Source of the DNA: Amyelois transitella
Lineage: Eukaryota > Arthropoda > Insecta > Lepidoptera > Pyralidae
NCBI RefSeq assembly: GCF_032362555.1
Contig: NC_083532.1
Coordinates: forward strand, 1,935,001 to 1,999,000
DNA length: 64,000 bases
Direction: 5' to 3'
Shown piece by piece: positions 23,749 through 36,215 of the stretch (the stretch's first letter is position 1; each line of letters starts with the position of its first letter). The notes below the pieces were generated by a model that was not told the DNA's origin, ran no database searches, and worked only from the letters and a program-made list of their open reading frames with translations. Position numbers and translations under genes: made by a program.

Positions 23749-25371
23749 TATATGTTGTGAAACCAAAAGATACGACAACTATTAAAGTGTTGTTGAAACA
23801 TATAATAATAATTTAATAATATTTTTAATGTCAATTTGAGTTTGAATCTCTTTTTATATCACTTAAGTAGGTACTGATTCTATTTTGCTTGAAGTATATT
23901 TCTATGACTTAACTATTCGAAACCAAACTTATGAAAGCATTAAAAATGTATAAATGTGAATGTTTAGAAATGTATTTGTGTTAAAATTTAGAAAACTATA
24001 TTTTTGTTTTTAATTCATATTTTATATCAACTGTCTATCTTGTTCTTTAAAAAAAAAAATAATAATAAATTTTTCATTAGGAAATAATTTGTTTAATGAT
24101 CTCGAACTTACAACAATTAAAATATTATGTAGTTGAAACATGTTACATACAATGACAGTTCTGTGCTATTTTTTACTTAAAAATTTTCATTGTGTATTGC
24201 ACGGAATTTCTAATTAGGTTATTAAGGTATTGTAAATAAAATAATTGTAAATATATATTTTATTTTTTGATTCTACAATTATGTGTGTTTTAATATAGTA
24301 TCATTACAAACTCACGATAGAAATAAACTTAAAACTTATCTTAAAAAAGAATATGAAAAATAATTAAGTACCGTATCATACTGTCCGACAAATAAGGAAT
24401 AAATAAATAAAAAGAAATATATACGGGACAAATTACACAACTTGAGTTAGCCTCGAAGCTTATTCGAAACTTGTGTCGCGAGATACTAACTCAATTACTA
24501 CTACTATATTTTATAACACATAATTATATAGATAAACATCTTAGACCCAGGCCAATCAGAAAGTTCGTTTCTCATCATGCCCTAACTGGAATTAGAATTC
24601 GGGACCTCCGGTGTCACAGACGAGCGCACTACCGCTGCGCCACAGAGGCCGACGATAAATACTTAGTTTGAAAAAATGTGTTCCAATTGTGGCATGGTGC
24701 CAAGAACACTGGCTTCATTTCATCAAATATTACCTTTTAAGATTTCACGTGGCACCTTTCCGTTACACGCTGTATAATTATTCGTAAGTCTATTAAAAAT
24801 TGTAAATAAATTGTATATACAAATTATCTAGTGTTCAAAGCGTTAAGATAATCCGTTAGTTTTATAAGTTTAAGATAAAGTAAGTATAAGTTTAAGTTGT
24901 TTAGATTATTGTATAAAAATAGCATAGAATAGATATATTATAAAAGGCAAAAATATAGAGCTACTTATACAAAACTATGTTTTTTTTTCTCATTTATACA
25001 TCACAATTCACATCGTGAGTAATCCCGTCGTTAGTAACATAAGGAACATATCATCTTCTGTCGACAACACGGAAAAAAATGTAAGTTTGTTTTGGATTAA
25101 ATATGCCTCAGAAATAAGAAGTACTTAATGATAGATTTGTTGTAACAGATCCTGATTTACAAATGTCATGATATATCAGAAATACGATTTGCATGCTTCT
25201 TTCACATCTTGAGTAATATTTTTTAGTTGCGTTACTACGTAACATCCACGCACACAACAAAACTTATTTGGTGAAATTCTGCACGATTTTCGTTGTTTTT
25301 TTTCCATATTGAAACAAGATTAACGTCTATATAATACGTTGAAGCCTAACTGCTACAATTTACTTCGATAG
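23749..25371. other. AT-rich non-coding with one SINE
   Basis: Apart from the SINE-B copy at 24416-24650, nothing recognised. Confidence 0.5.
24416..24650 (-). mobile_element. SINE-B, full length
   Basis: From ATATATACGGGACAAATTAC to GCTGCGCCACAGAGGCC; the B-box region is mutated (AATTAGAATTCGGG), so the internal promoter is weakened. Confidence 0.85.
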
Positions 25372-25474
25372 TACATACATATGATGACGTCTTTATCCCA
25401 AAGACAGACAGAGCCAACGGTCTTGAAAAGACTGGTAGGCCATGTTCAGCTATTTGGCTTTAAGATAGAATTTT
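25372..25474 (-). mobile_element. Family A fragment
   Basis: (ATGT)-end half: TACATACATATGATGACGTC through TTTGGCTTTAAGATAGAAT. Confidence 0.75.
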
Positions 25475-25770
25475 CTTCGATAAAAGAATGAACTTCGATA
25501 GTTCGCAATATTTTAATGTTACTGATAAATAAGTAGATGTAAGCAAGCAAGTAAACTGAAACGAGTAATTAACTTTCTGATTATGCGAGTATCTAGACCT
25601 GTTATAAAATATATATATATACTATATTATTTAAGGCCATTTTCTTGTGGAGTAAATACAGGTTGTTTTTTTTTTTTTATTTATGCTAGAATCCGTAGTC
25701 AGTAAGGGTAGTACAACAAAAATAAGTGATCATCGATGCTGTTGTCTATCCACTATTCCCTTGTGAATTA

Positions 25771-25978
25771 GAGCGTCGATGGTCAAATCGATGATGTGCC
25801 TGGTTAAAATGCGTGTGTCACAAAAAGGCACAGGTTCTAATCCCACCCCGGCCATGTACCAATGACTATTTTCGAAGTTATGTACACTAGTTTGAATACT
25901 AACCGATGCTCTTACGGTTTGGAAACTATTGCACATTCAGGCTACTGGATGTGTAACCATGATCGATCCAATAAGATT
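25771..25978 (+). mobile_element. SINE-C copy
   Basis: tRNA-like head GGTCAAATCGATGATGTGCC with B-box-like GGTTCTAATCCCACC, then CCAATGACTATTTTCGAAG and ACCGATGCTCTTACGG; the tail is truncated. Confidence 0.75.
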
Positions 25979-26811
25979 CTTTGATATTTAGTTGATGGAA
26001 TTTACGAATTTCAGTACATGTTGAGCAGAATCTGCGGTTATTGATAGTTAAAGCAGACAGCCATACCTATTCTTTTTTTATTTATTACTAGAGGAAAAAT
26101 AACCATAATTCCAAATCCTACGGGAAAAGGAATAATGCGCACCTGAACCAAATAAAAATCTTATACGCCAAATGACTAGCTGGCATATACATACATATAT
26201 GTCAGCTAGTTGTGTTTGCCAGCTGTGTATATATCATATGTCAGCCAGACATTCACTCTCATCTTTTATATACATATTCTGATATTAAACATTTACATAT
26301 TTGTAATACATCTGCGTTTGATTTTAAACCAAGAAGGGTTTGTCTGACCTAAGTGGAGACAATCCAATCCACTCACACAATTTTTAATTTTCACTACACT
26401 ATTTACTTTACCGGGTGATTTATAAACATCCGTAAAATTTTCTACGAGACCATTTTGACATCACATGTGAAGCGAATAGGTCTATTTTATTAATATATCA
26501 AGTATTTTTTTTTTATTGTAAAATTTTTATATACCTACATATTATTTAACAACTGAAAAATGGAACAGAATTATTATAATATAATTAAATTCCATTTTTA
26601 AAACAGAATTCCAGCATACCTACACTGAAATGAAAAACAGATTAAAAAATGTTGTTTTAGTTTTTTCAGATTATAAAATAGTTTTTAATAAAGTATGCTG
26701 AATTTGTGCTTTAAATTGGAATTTAGTTAAAATATTTAATTCTCTTTGATTTGTCACTTGTTATCACGTTAATTGTCATTTGTATAATACAGAATCATTA
26801 TCTAAATCTCT
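25979..26811. other. non-coding; palindrome at 26175-26210
   Basis: ACTAGCTGGCATATA and TATATGTCAGCTAGT pair with one mismatch around six bases. The rest is AT-rich. Confidence 0.5.
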
Positions 26812-27010
26812 GTACGCTTGTCTGTGACACCGGAGGTCCCGGGTTCAAATCCCGGCCAAGGCATGATGGGAAAAGAACTTTTTGTGTATCTATATAAGTA
26901 TTTATTATAAAATATAGTATCGTTGAGTTGGTATCTCGTAACACAAGTCTCGCACTTACTTCGAGGCTAACTCAATCTGTGTAATTTGTCCCGTATATCT
27001 ATATTTATTG
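26812..27010 (+). mobile_element. SINE-B, 5' truncated
   Basis: Starts inside the tRNA head (GTACGCTTGTCTGTGACACC), keeps the B box (GGTTCAAATCC) and runs to GTCCCGTATAT. Confidence 0.85.
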
Positions 27011-27159
27011 GATATTATTATTTATTTATCAAAACGCGCACCCTGGGATCCTTTCAAAATAGGCTAGACTTAACCGGAACTAAACGACATTAGAAAGAAA
27101 ATCTCGTAAACTGCAATATATTTAGCAAGTAGTAAGGGCAATATCGGTAAAAAATAAAT

Positions 27160-27320
27160 CTGCCGCGTCTATTATTTCATTAAGTGGAGGTCGCAATCCG
27201 TCATTGGTTGTATATGGCTTAATAAAGCCCGACTGTATTAAGGCCACCTGACGGCGGGCGTTAATAAGGCCCGGCATTATTGGCAGTGTAGGCCGCGTGA
27301 TTGACGACTTAACTGCGCGC
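27160..27320. promoter_or_regulatory. non-repetitive GC-richer island, candidate enhancer
   Basis: Sharp change from the AT-rich surroundings; contains ATATGGCTTAATAAAGCCCG and CGGGCGTTAATAAGGCCCGG, a motif (TTAATAARGCCCG) repeated within 60 bases, and no ORF. It lies 6 kb downstream of eve, where fly eve also has enhancers. Function is inferred only from composition, the repeated motif and position. Confidence 0.3.
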
Positions 27321-27639
27321 TAACCTGTTTTTCTTGGGAAAAAAGAGGGGTGTTGGAAACATGAATTCCATTCCTTATGTAGGCAACCTTCTTTATTTAC
27401 GCCATAGCAACGGTCGCCATAGTTTTGTTGGTTAGAAAATAATGTCAGCGATTGTATGTATTTTGTTAAATATTTTTCATTTTATTTTATTAATATAGTA
27501 CTTTTAAACTGATTATTTTCCTCTCTCTCTCCTCTTTTCTCCTTCTATCTATCTTCTGTAGGAACTTTGCAACAAGTAAGCAGGATAAGGTAGGTAGGTA
27601 CTGAAAATTAATGAATTCTTATTGTACACGCCCATGATT

Positions 27640-27955
27640 ACGCCTTCGCCTCTCGCAAAGACTGAAAGGTCACATTCAGCTGTTAATGATGGAATCGAGA
27701 TTCATTCATTCATTCATTTATATAATTACGTCTATATCCGTTGCGGAGTAGACAGAGCCAACCGTTTTGAAAGAGTGATGGGCCACGTTCAGCTGTTTGG
27801 CTTAATAATAGAATTGTGACAGGTTGTTAGCCCATCGCCTAAAAGAAGAATCCCAAGTTTATAAGCCTATCCCTTAGTCGGCTTTTCCTACACCCATGAG
27901 AAAGAGATGGAGTTGTCCTATTCTTTTTTCTATTGGTACCGGGACCACACGGCAT
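27640..27955 (-). mobile_element. Family A, one full and one partial copy
   Basis: 27706-27955 is a near-complete copy preceded by (ATTC)n; 27650-27700 is a fragment of the same family in the same orientation. Confidence 0.75.
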
Positions 27956-27959
27956 TATA

Positions 27960-28190
27960 TCCTACTAATATTATAAATGCGAAAGTTTGTAAGTATGTCA
28001 GGCAGGATGTCAGTATGGATGTTTGTCACTCTTTCACGCAAAAACTGCTGAACAGAATACGATGAAATTTGATATGTAGGTAACTGAAGACCCAGAATAT
28101 CATATAGGCTTTATATCCCGAGTTCCAGCGGGATTGATTGTTAAGTTATAATAGGGTTTCCACGCGGACGAAGTCGCGGGCGGCCTCTAG
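27960..28190 (+). mobile_element. Helitron, non-autonomous, Lep1-like
   Basis: Starts TCCTACTAATATTATAAATG and ends GAAGTCGCGGGCGGCCTCTAG; flanked by A on the left and T on the right, as expected for Helitron insertion. A short stem (GCGGAC-GAA-GTCGC) precedes the CTAG end. Confidence 0.85.
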
Positions 28191-28542
28191 TAACATTATA
28201 TGAAGTAAAACATATTAAGTAGTTCGGATAGTATGGATTTTCTCTGATGCGTGGTCACCCAACAAACTAGTTTATTATTTATCTGTTATCATTTGTTACA
28301 GCTCCCTCCTCCAATATTGATGCTGTGATATTTTATCTGCCATCATTGTAATATGCACAGCTTATATATCGCTTTGACGTTGGGAAAATAACTTTTTTTG
28401 CAAAGCAATAAAAATGTCTTTATAATAAATGGAAATAAAAGCTTGCCAGAGTGTGTCTTGAATAACATACATGTTTATATATTTACTTTATTTATATATT
28501 TGTATTGTTCGTATATAATTGTTAAGTCTTAAGCATGTCAGG

Positions 28543-28797
28543 AGCCGTGTGGTTCCTGGCACCAATCCAAAAAAATAGCCAGACCACTCCATCTCTTTCC
28601 CATGGATGTCGTAAAAGGCGACTAAGGGATAGGCTTACAAACTTGGGATTCTTCTTTAGCCGATGGGCTAGCAACCTGTCACTATTTGAATCTCAATTCT
28701 ATCACTAAGCCAAATAGCTGAACGTGGCCATTCAGTCTTTTCAAGACTGTTGGCTCCGACTACCCCGCAAGGGATATAGACATGACCATGTATGTCT
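28543..28797 (+). mobile_element. Family A, full length
   Basis: GAGCCGTGTGGTTCCTGGCA to GACATGACCATGTATG. Confidence 0.85.
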
Positions 28798-28861
28798 TAA
28801 GCATAATACTCGTAAAAGAACTGTTGTTCACCCTTGCCTCAATTTTGTATATGATCCTCTT

Positions 28862-28976
28862 ATTGTCAGGTTGGCTTGGAAGAGATCCCACTTAGGGATA
28901 AGCCCGCCTTTGTACTGTACTGTTTTTATTTGTAATGTACACCTTTAGTGAACAATAAAGCATTTACTTACTTACT
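28862..28976 (+). mobile_element. LINE 3' end with (TTAC)n tail
   Basis: GGAAGAGATCCCACTTAGGG...GTGAACAATAAAGCATTTAC TTACTTACTT: an ORF remnant, poly(A) signal and microsatellite tail typical of lepidopteran LINE ends. Confidence 0.6.
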
Positions 28977-29036
28977 TGATGACAGTAGGTCGCCTAAAAG
29001 GAAAATACTAAGTTGACCTTTCAAGTGATTACATTC

Positions 29037-29263
29037 ATAGATAAATCGTCACGTCTTGATCCCTTACTGGCTAGACAGAGCTAACAGTTCCGAGAAGAGT
29101 GAAAGGACACGTTTAGCTGTACGTCTTGATGATGTAATTAAGATTCATAACATCGCCTAAAAGAAGAATCCCAAGTTTATAAGATTATTCGCTTTTAGCC
29201 TTTAATCGCCTTCGGTCCTATTCTGTTGCGCCGGGGGCCGGGAACCACACGGCACAATAAGAA
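29037..29263 (-). mobile_element. Family A, diverged
   Basis: Full span with internal deletion; ends GGGAACCACACGGCAC. Confidence 0.75.
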
Positions 29264-30038
29264 AGTAGGTACCTACTTATTAATAAACTAATAAATTAGC
29301 TATTGTCCAAAAAGGCTACATAGGCGATCAGTAAGACAGTGATATATGTTATGTAGAGAATCAAAAACACATAGATATTATTCATAACAGGTACGCTAGA
29401 TAGATTTTTCATCAAGTTATAAGTTATAATTTTTATAAAAAAACCCGTAACGTAATATTGATAATTTTGTCTTATTATAAAATTCTCGTGTCACAATGTT
29501 CATTTTCGTACTCCTCCGAAACCGCTTGACCGATTCTCATGAAATTTAGAACACAATTAGAAAATATAGGGTAGGCTTTTTATCCCAAAATTCCAATAGG
29601 AGCGAGAATTAATGAATGTGGACGAAGCGAAATTAGTATGCAGGGATCGTGGCAAGTGAAAAGGTAGACTCTGTCTATCCCTCAAGAAAAAGGCGTAATT
29701 TTGTTAGTTAGTATCCCACAACACATTTGAGTCTCAAATTTACTATTTTCTAATTTTTCTGGTGTATTTTTTTTTTATTTAATTAAATTCAATTATATTT
29801 GCAAGTTATGTCTAGTACCTAATCCTTAATAGTTCATGTCACAACACAATTTAGTTTACAAGCCAATGGACCAAATATCTTTCGTGATAATATGCAATGA
29901 GATACATATCTGAAATAGGGAGTTTGATTAACTAATGATAAGGGAATAGGGGAGAAAATTGTCTATTGCGTAGGGTGAATATTGTTTTGATATAGTCGGG
30001 ACATTTTGCGAAATTAGATGTTTAAAAATTTAATAAAA
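29264..30038. other. Helitron-like and Family D debris
   Basis: 29480-29640 resembles an old Helitron (ACCGCTTGACCGATTCTCAT ... GTGGACGAAGCGAAATTAG), followed by a Family D scrap (GCAGGGATCGTGGCAAGTG). The rest is AT-rich with no gene. Confidence 0.45.
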
Positions 30039-30172
30039 TAAAATATAGTATCGTTGAGTTAGTGTCTCGTAACACAAGTCTCGAACTTACTTCGAAGCTA
30101 ACTCGATCTGTGTAATATGTCCCGTATATATTTATTTATTTACTATTTGAATCTCAATTCCATCATTAAGCC
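30039..30172 (+). mobile_element. SINE-B 3' half plus Family A scrap
   Basis: ATAAAATATAGTATCGTTGA to GTCCCGTATATATTTATTT, joined to 30 bases of Family A (TATTTGAATCTCAATTCCAT). Confidence 0.8.
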
Positions 30173-31511
30173 ATGAGTGTGCCAAGTGATTATATGTATA
30201 AGTTTTATTGGCGGATGATGCGACTGGGAACACGCAAAGACGAATATAAAAGTGATAAGTGACATTAAAATTTTGCTCGTAAATATTTTTAATATAATAC
30301 AATAAAAAAATATCATTTTCAATTCTATGATAATATGTTTTAAGATATGAACTTGTGCTACTTTGTGTGTCCGTTACGCTTTTTCTTTGAGTACCTAACT
30401 TAAGCGATCGTCCACCGACGCTGTTATATTTAATCTAAATAAATATATCTAAATAAACAAAAGAAACATAAACCCGAAGCCCAATTATGGTGACTGAGCG
30501 TTTGCTAATGAAAAATAAACTTTATGAATACTGTTTCCATTATACTGCCCCGATGTGTACGCCGTGAAAAACTGCCGCTCGGTCGACTGCCGCCATTTAT
30601 TACAACGCCGAGCATTGAAAATTGGACTTGACCAAATTTTCTTTCAAAGATTCAAAATTTAGTTGCTGTCGATGAGAATATGACTATCCGAGATCAGGTC
30701 AAGTGTGCCTGAAACCACAGAGCTCATGAGGCAAGGCTTCCGGGAAAGAGGCATGGGCTTATGGACGATGTGACCTTATAAGTAAAAAATATATCCTAGC
30801 CATTTCTAGATCTTCTGTGCCCATATAAGCTTTTCAAGAAATTCCAGAAAATGTTGTTTTTCTTATAAGGTACTTCTAAAAGTCTAGTCATTGCCTTTGC
30901 CAACTTTCATCAAAATTGGTCTTTAGCCTTTGAGATTTTAATAATAAATCTTAAAAACAACTCGTATAAAACGTGAAAGTTTTTATAAACCTAATATAAA
31001 GGCAAAGTGATTTTTATTAAAAATTTTGTCACGTTGTTGTTTTGTATTGGTAATTGAACCGAAAAATCGCAAACTACTTAATATTTACGTTTGAAGCAAT
31101 ATGAAGAGATTTTTTCCAGTGACAATTGTTGTTCCCGCCCTTTTCAAATTCCGAACACGAACAAATTAATTGTCGAAGGACGTTTCCATTCAGCCACCGA
31201 ATATAATTTGAGTAAGTTTGAATAAAGAATGTTGACGTCATGATACAATGCCTACCCGCTGTTGGAACCCCGCAGTTTGGCCAAAGTATTCAGGAACAAA
31301 ACTGGTCAGCGAGAAACAATATAAAAATAAACCAGTAGCTTCTAATTCGTTTCGGTGTAATTGTTTTAAATAAAAGATTGTCAATTTGTCTTTGGAATGT
31401 GTGAGGTTTGAGTTAGAATTTTGTCTATTATTATGTATATTGTTCATTAAACAATCAATTGACGTTTCATAATGATAAATACTCTCTAACACTAAAACTC
31501 TTCGCCTTACT
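30173..31511. other. non-coding, no repeat recognised except a Family D scrap
   Basis: 30540-30640 is a GC-richer block (CGCCGTGAAAAACTGCCGC). 30690-30765 has weak similarity to Family D. No exon supported. Confidence 0.4.
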
Positions 31512-31704
31512 GAGAGCGTAGGTGGTTGAATCAGTAAGGTGCCCGGTTAAAATGTGTGAATACGGGTTAGGTTTACCTCGGTAGGTTGCAAAGGTCAGAT
31601 GGGAGTAACTTCGTGTAAAAACCTAACTCACCCAATCCAGAAACCATGTTCAAAGGATACCCCAGGATCTTCTCCAGAGAGCATTAAAATTCTTCTTCTT
31701 TAAA
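31512..31704 (+). mobile_element. SINE-C, internally deleted
   Basis: Head GTAGGTGGTTGAATCAGTAAGG is joined early to the 3' body (GGTCAGATGGGAGTAACTTC, CACCCAATCCAGAAACC) and ends in a TTCTTCTTC-type tail. Confidence 0.7.
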
Positions 31705-32668
31705 TTAATTGTTGGGTGTAGTATAATCACTTACTACCAATTATAATGCCGACAAATGTTCACTATTATGTTTGGTTTAGTACAAAAATAAGAAACTAGT
31801 TGAATATAGGTACTTACTTTTCTTCTTCTTCTTAATTATAAACTATTTTACCTTTAATTTTTACAGAATAAGTTTGATTTGATTAAGTTGATATAAAATT
31901 AAAAAAATAATACCACCTCAAAACTTTACGATTCCTTGAAAAAGAAAAAGCGTATAATTGTTCTAATATTGCAATTTCGTTTCGAACCAAGATATTTGTG
32001 TAAATACTCCCGCATAACGTATACAAAAGGTCTTAAATACAGTTCATGGATAACCCGCTTACATCCTTTTATTCTCGCTAAACACTGGCACATACAACGT
32101 TTAATCCGTTGAGTCAATAAAGAACAGAGCGCGAGCAATTTGTTTTGGCCAATCACAAGCGGCGTAGTTTTTTTGAAACAACCAATAGCGGAACAGAGAT
32201 AAAAGTCCGCTTCGCCCGACCGTTCCGTTCCATAATTCCGTGATCATTTTCTAGGAAAACTCGCGCGGAAATCTGTACACGGTATTCTCGCCCGTATTCT
32301 ATTGTATAATCAGCCATCATGGAAGCGGAGGGCGATTCATAAATGGAACACGCCGGCGAAAAGGCTTACCTCGCTCAGTTTTCCTTTGTACGAGTAAAAG
32401 AGATGGCAATACAACTTTTCCTAAGCTAAAATGAGCTGGCAATAGATGGCGGTTTAGTCGTTTTTCAGTTTGAGACAAGGGTGGTAATTTTCCTGGTTTT
32501 ATTTAGTGAGGTACAATGTTACACGTATTTATTTCAGAATTAAAATGCCGACACCGCAACATTTGAGGAACTGCTCTGAATATTTCAAACGGAGTTTTGA
32601 CTTTGAGATTTTTAGTGAATATTTAAATGCGAGTTACTTTTTTTGATATAGCGCGCTTTTTAGTGTCA
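31705..32668. other. non-coding; possible promoter-like island 32140-32330
   Basis: GC-richer and non-repetitive, with two CCAAT-type boxes (GGCCAATCACAAG, CAACCAATAGCGG) and GATAAAAGTCC. No ORF follows on either strand, so it is more likely regulatory than a gene start. Confidence 0.3.
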
Positions 32669-32815
32669 TTACTAAGGGATAGGCTTATAAACTTGGGAAT
32701 TTTATTTTAGGCGATTGGCTAGTCAAGACAACAGTCTCGAAAAGACTGAAAGGCTACGTTCAGCTGTATGACTTTGTGATGGACTGAGATTCAAATAGTG
32801 ACAGCTTGCTATAAA
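32669..32815. mobile_element. rearranged Family A (opposed pieces)
   Basis: 32669-32720 in plus and 32721-32815 in minus orientation. Confidence 0.6.
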
Positions 32816-33064
32816 AATACGTTAAATATGTGATGTCTACAAATTAATAATACTTACTACTACTCCGAGCTACGAGGTCTACAACTTTGCTACGAATCAT
32901 AGCAACGCGGCTACGGAGCTACGCCGCTACGGAAGAAAAAATTGTTTTTAGTTTTTTGTAGTTATATTTTATTTTAATATGTTTATAGAGAAATAACAAT
33001 AAATTAAATCTTTAGCTAAAACCAATGAAAAACAAACTACTTAATTATCATATTTATAATCTCG

Positions 33065-33165
33065 ATACCATCACGGAGTAATGCAGCTGACGGTGGCTTA
33101 GAATTTTCGAGACTGTTAGCTCTGTCTACTCCGCGAAGGATATACACGTGACTATATGTATATTT
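33065..33165 (+). mobile_element. Family A fragment
   Basis: ATTTTCGAGACTGTTAGCTC to GTGACTATATGTATA. Confidence 0.65.
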
Positions 33166-33264
33166 GGATTTATTATTTCATCAATTATTAAGGTTTTTAT
33201 CTCATAACATACACATAATAATGTCCTTTTTTTCTTGGAGGGTAGGGAGAGACAGAGAGTTACA

Positions 33265-33322
33265 ATTTGCAATAAATATTATTATTGCAAATTGTGATTT
33301 GCATTAATAATATTTATTATGA
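33265..33322. repeat. AT-rich hairpins
   Basis: ACAATTTGCAATAA/TTATTGCAAATTGT overlaps a second hairpin with 21-base arms (AATAAATATTATTATTGCAAA, one mismatch) and a 6-base loop. Confidence 0.7.
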
Positions 33323-33473
33323 CTTAGGCTAGCAACCTATCACTATTTGAATCTCAATTCTATCATTAAGCCAAACAGCTGAACGTAGCCTATCAGTCTT
33401 TTCGCGACTGTTGGTTCTGTATACCCCGCCAGGGATAAAGACGTGATTATATGTATGTATGTATATTACTTAG
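33323..33473 (+). mobile_element. Family A 3' half
   Basis: GGCTAGCAACCTATCACTAT to ATATGTATGTATGTATA; starts right at the hairpin edge. Confidence 0.8.
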
Positions 33474-33667
33474 CACGGAACACCGCTACGGTTGCTCTCA
33501 GGGTATCGAAGGAGACAACGAAAGGCCAAATTTTTTTTTACGAATTGCATTAACTTCCTTCCTTCTGGGCACACAAGTTGATGCTGTACAATTTGTTAAT
33601 TTAATTTTAGTTTGTGATTACCTTTCCTTTTTATAAGTAGGTTTAATTTTAATTTTGCTTTTGATTA

Positions 33668-33740
33668 CAATTTATTATTAACCAATTATTGTAACATTTT
33701 GGAATACAAAATGTTACAATAATTGGTTAATAATAAATTG
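33668..33740. repeat. perfect 34 bp palindrome, 5-base loop
   Basis: Left arm 33668-33701 (CAATTTATTATTAACCAATT...) and right arm 33707-33740 are exact complements with loop GAATA. No transposon ends or target duplication were identified. Confidence 0.9.
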
Positions 33741-34239
33741 TTCTTTTAACTTACATATAAACATAATAAAGGATTTAAAGAAAACCACTAAAACTCTATC
33801 AAAAAAAAATCCATTAACGAAAAATAACTACATAATATGTAGTTATAAATTAAGAAAGAAAAATTCCATGTTCGAATCTGGCTACGAACGTGGATTAAAA
33901 GAAATAAATGGTGCAAGAAAAACTGCCACAGTTGAGTTACGGAATTTTGGTTTCTTGAAGAAGATTTTCATTGTATTTTCGTGGATTTACAACAAAGCAA
34001 GCTTGGGACCAACATTTAAACTCAGTGTAATAAAACAATTCAACTCTCTTAGAGAAGCTCCTTCGCGTGTATATTTTAGAGATTCGCCATTGATATAGAA
34101 TTTAATGGGCTTCATAATTTGGTTAAGTCTACGTCAATGCAAGCAGCAAGTAACTTTAATAAAACCTTTATATATACTTATGACTTACCTTGTACTTATA
34201 ATGTAAAAATCACCTTTTGAATTAGTAATGCAAAAGTTA

Positions 34240-34445
34240 AGGCGGTCAAGACGGTTAGCTCTGACTACCTCGCAAAAGATATAGACGTGATTATCTATAC
34301 GTAACATATGGAGGTCAGACGTTTCCAGTAAAAACATGACTTACCCGATCCATTGTCATAGCCAAAAAAAATGAACTCCGGACTCCTCTCAAGATAGGTG
34401 AGAATATATAAACGGGATTTACACCAGGAGGAAGAAGAAGATTCT
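34240..34445 (+). mobile_element. Family A fragment and SINE-C 3' fragment
   Basis: 34240-34302 is the Family A end (CCTCGCAAAAGATATAGACG). 34311-34445 is the SINE-C body and tail (GGAGGTCAGACGTTTCCAG, ending GGAGGAAGAAGAAG). Confidence 0.65.
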
Positions 34446-35950
34446 TATAAAGTGTTATACGAAGTCCATATAAAGTTGTGTTAGTCAGTCAATGGATTTA
34501 GCAGATATTTTGCGAGCAATGATAGTCAGTTATTCCAGTTGCGATGTCTGAGCGAGGCAGCCATTGCGAGTTATAAATGACGTTAATTTTGGCGGGAACT
34601 CCATATTAGAGGAGGAATTCTCTTGCATTAATTCATTTAAAAAAATATATATGCAAATAATGAAAATTAAAATGTTATACAATCGCAATCTAAAAAAACC
34701 TGTTTGGGTTTTTTAATTTTTATTTTAGGAATAAGATAAGTTCAAAAGCAACAATCACTCTTTATATTGCTCTAATTATCCGTCCACCATGACAGGGCCT
34801 TCCAGAAACCGAACGATTTACAACTTCATAAACTAAAAAGAAAGAAATTGTAACAATTTCTTTATACCTTATAAATATTTATTTCGTGTGTACACTTATT
34901 GTGTCAACCTTCTTTTATAACACTGGCATAATGAACCATAAATAAAGAAAAAAGGGCGCGAAACGTTTTGACGTTTCGTGACTTTTTTTTTACAGATGGT
35001 ATCAGGCCGCGGGGGTTTTTAGTTTATGGTTGCGTTCCGTAATTGTCCAAAGCATTTAGTTTTTTTTAATAACAGCCGATTCCCTGCAGTGATGTTGTTA
35101 ATAAAGCTGGCTACCAGTAGCAAATGATTGGTTTCGGTCGCCATTGATGAGTGTAAATAATCTTGTTTTACATTGTTTGTTTGTTTATTATAGAGGTGAC
35201 GATGTCTAAACTGTTTTGTCACGCTTCGACACAATATGTTAAATGTCCTTCTGAATATATTGTACTCATCTTTTTTCAATTAGTTTTGATGTAACTCATG
35301 TACTTCCTATTATGTACTTACTATGTGAAGTTATACATTTTATATTATACATATACATTTTCATCGTAATGTTTAAGCTTTTACCTATTGCATCATAAAA
35401 CAGGCGTTCTAGCACAGCAAGTCTTTCTCAGCTACATATGTAGGTATATATTATACGTCAAAGTATCTACATTTAAAATAATATATATCCGAAAGTTTGA
35501 ATATAACACTCCTCTTCTGTAGGTCGGTTATAAGGATAGTTCACGTGAGACAAGATACCCCTTTGCAAATAAAACATATATTAGGGCCCGTGTCCCGCGG
35601 GAAGCTACATTTTACAGGGAAAAATAGTTGAGATGGCCGGATGATTCGATGCCCGGGCGTTTACGACCCGCCCGGATTAAAAAGTAATAGGGCCGGGTAT
35701 TATTGGGTCGGTCGTTGCTGTGAGGGCTGACTTCTTACTTTTTTTTTCATTTTTTACACAGAAAATTTAAGGAAAAGTCGAAAGGGGAAGGCTTAGATGA
35801 ACGTAGAGCAGCCTAAACCGACAACTTGCATAAATAGAGCATGTTGATGAAGAGAAAGAAGTATACTTTTTCAGGCTACAACATAGGCAGAAATATGTCT
35901 CTCCACTGGCCACGCCACGATACGTACATATGTAAATATAAATGGGACAA
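34446..35950. other. non-coding; GC-rich block 35570-35730
   Basis: The block (GGGCCCGTGTCCCGCGGGAA, GATGCCCGGGCGTTTACGAC, GGGCCGGGTATTATTGGGTC) is non-repetitive and unlike its surroundings; candidate regulatory element. No gene. Confidence 0.35.
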
Positions 35951-36215
35951 GTACATACATATCACGTCTATAGTCCTTGCGGGGTAGACAGAGCCAACAT
36001 TCTTGAAAAAACTAAAAGACCATGTTCAGCTGTTTGGCTTAAAGAAAGAATTGAGATGCTAATAGTGACAGGTTACTAGCCCATCGCCTAAAGAAGAATC
36101 CCAAGTTAATAAGCCAATCCCTTAGTCGCCTTTTATGACATCTGTGGGAAAGGGATACCTTCCTGCATATTTATTTCGCTTCATGCATATTCATCACTTT
36201 TGTCGTTCGTCCTAA
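35951..36215 (-). mobile_element. Family A copy and Family D scrap
   Basis: 35951-36150 is Family A with its GCCGTGTGG end lost; 36165-36215 (CTGCATATTTATTTCGCTTC) matches Family D. Confidence 0.7.
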
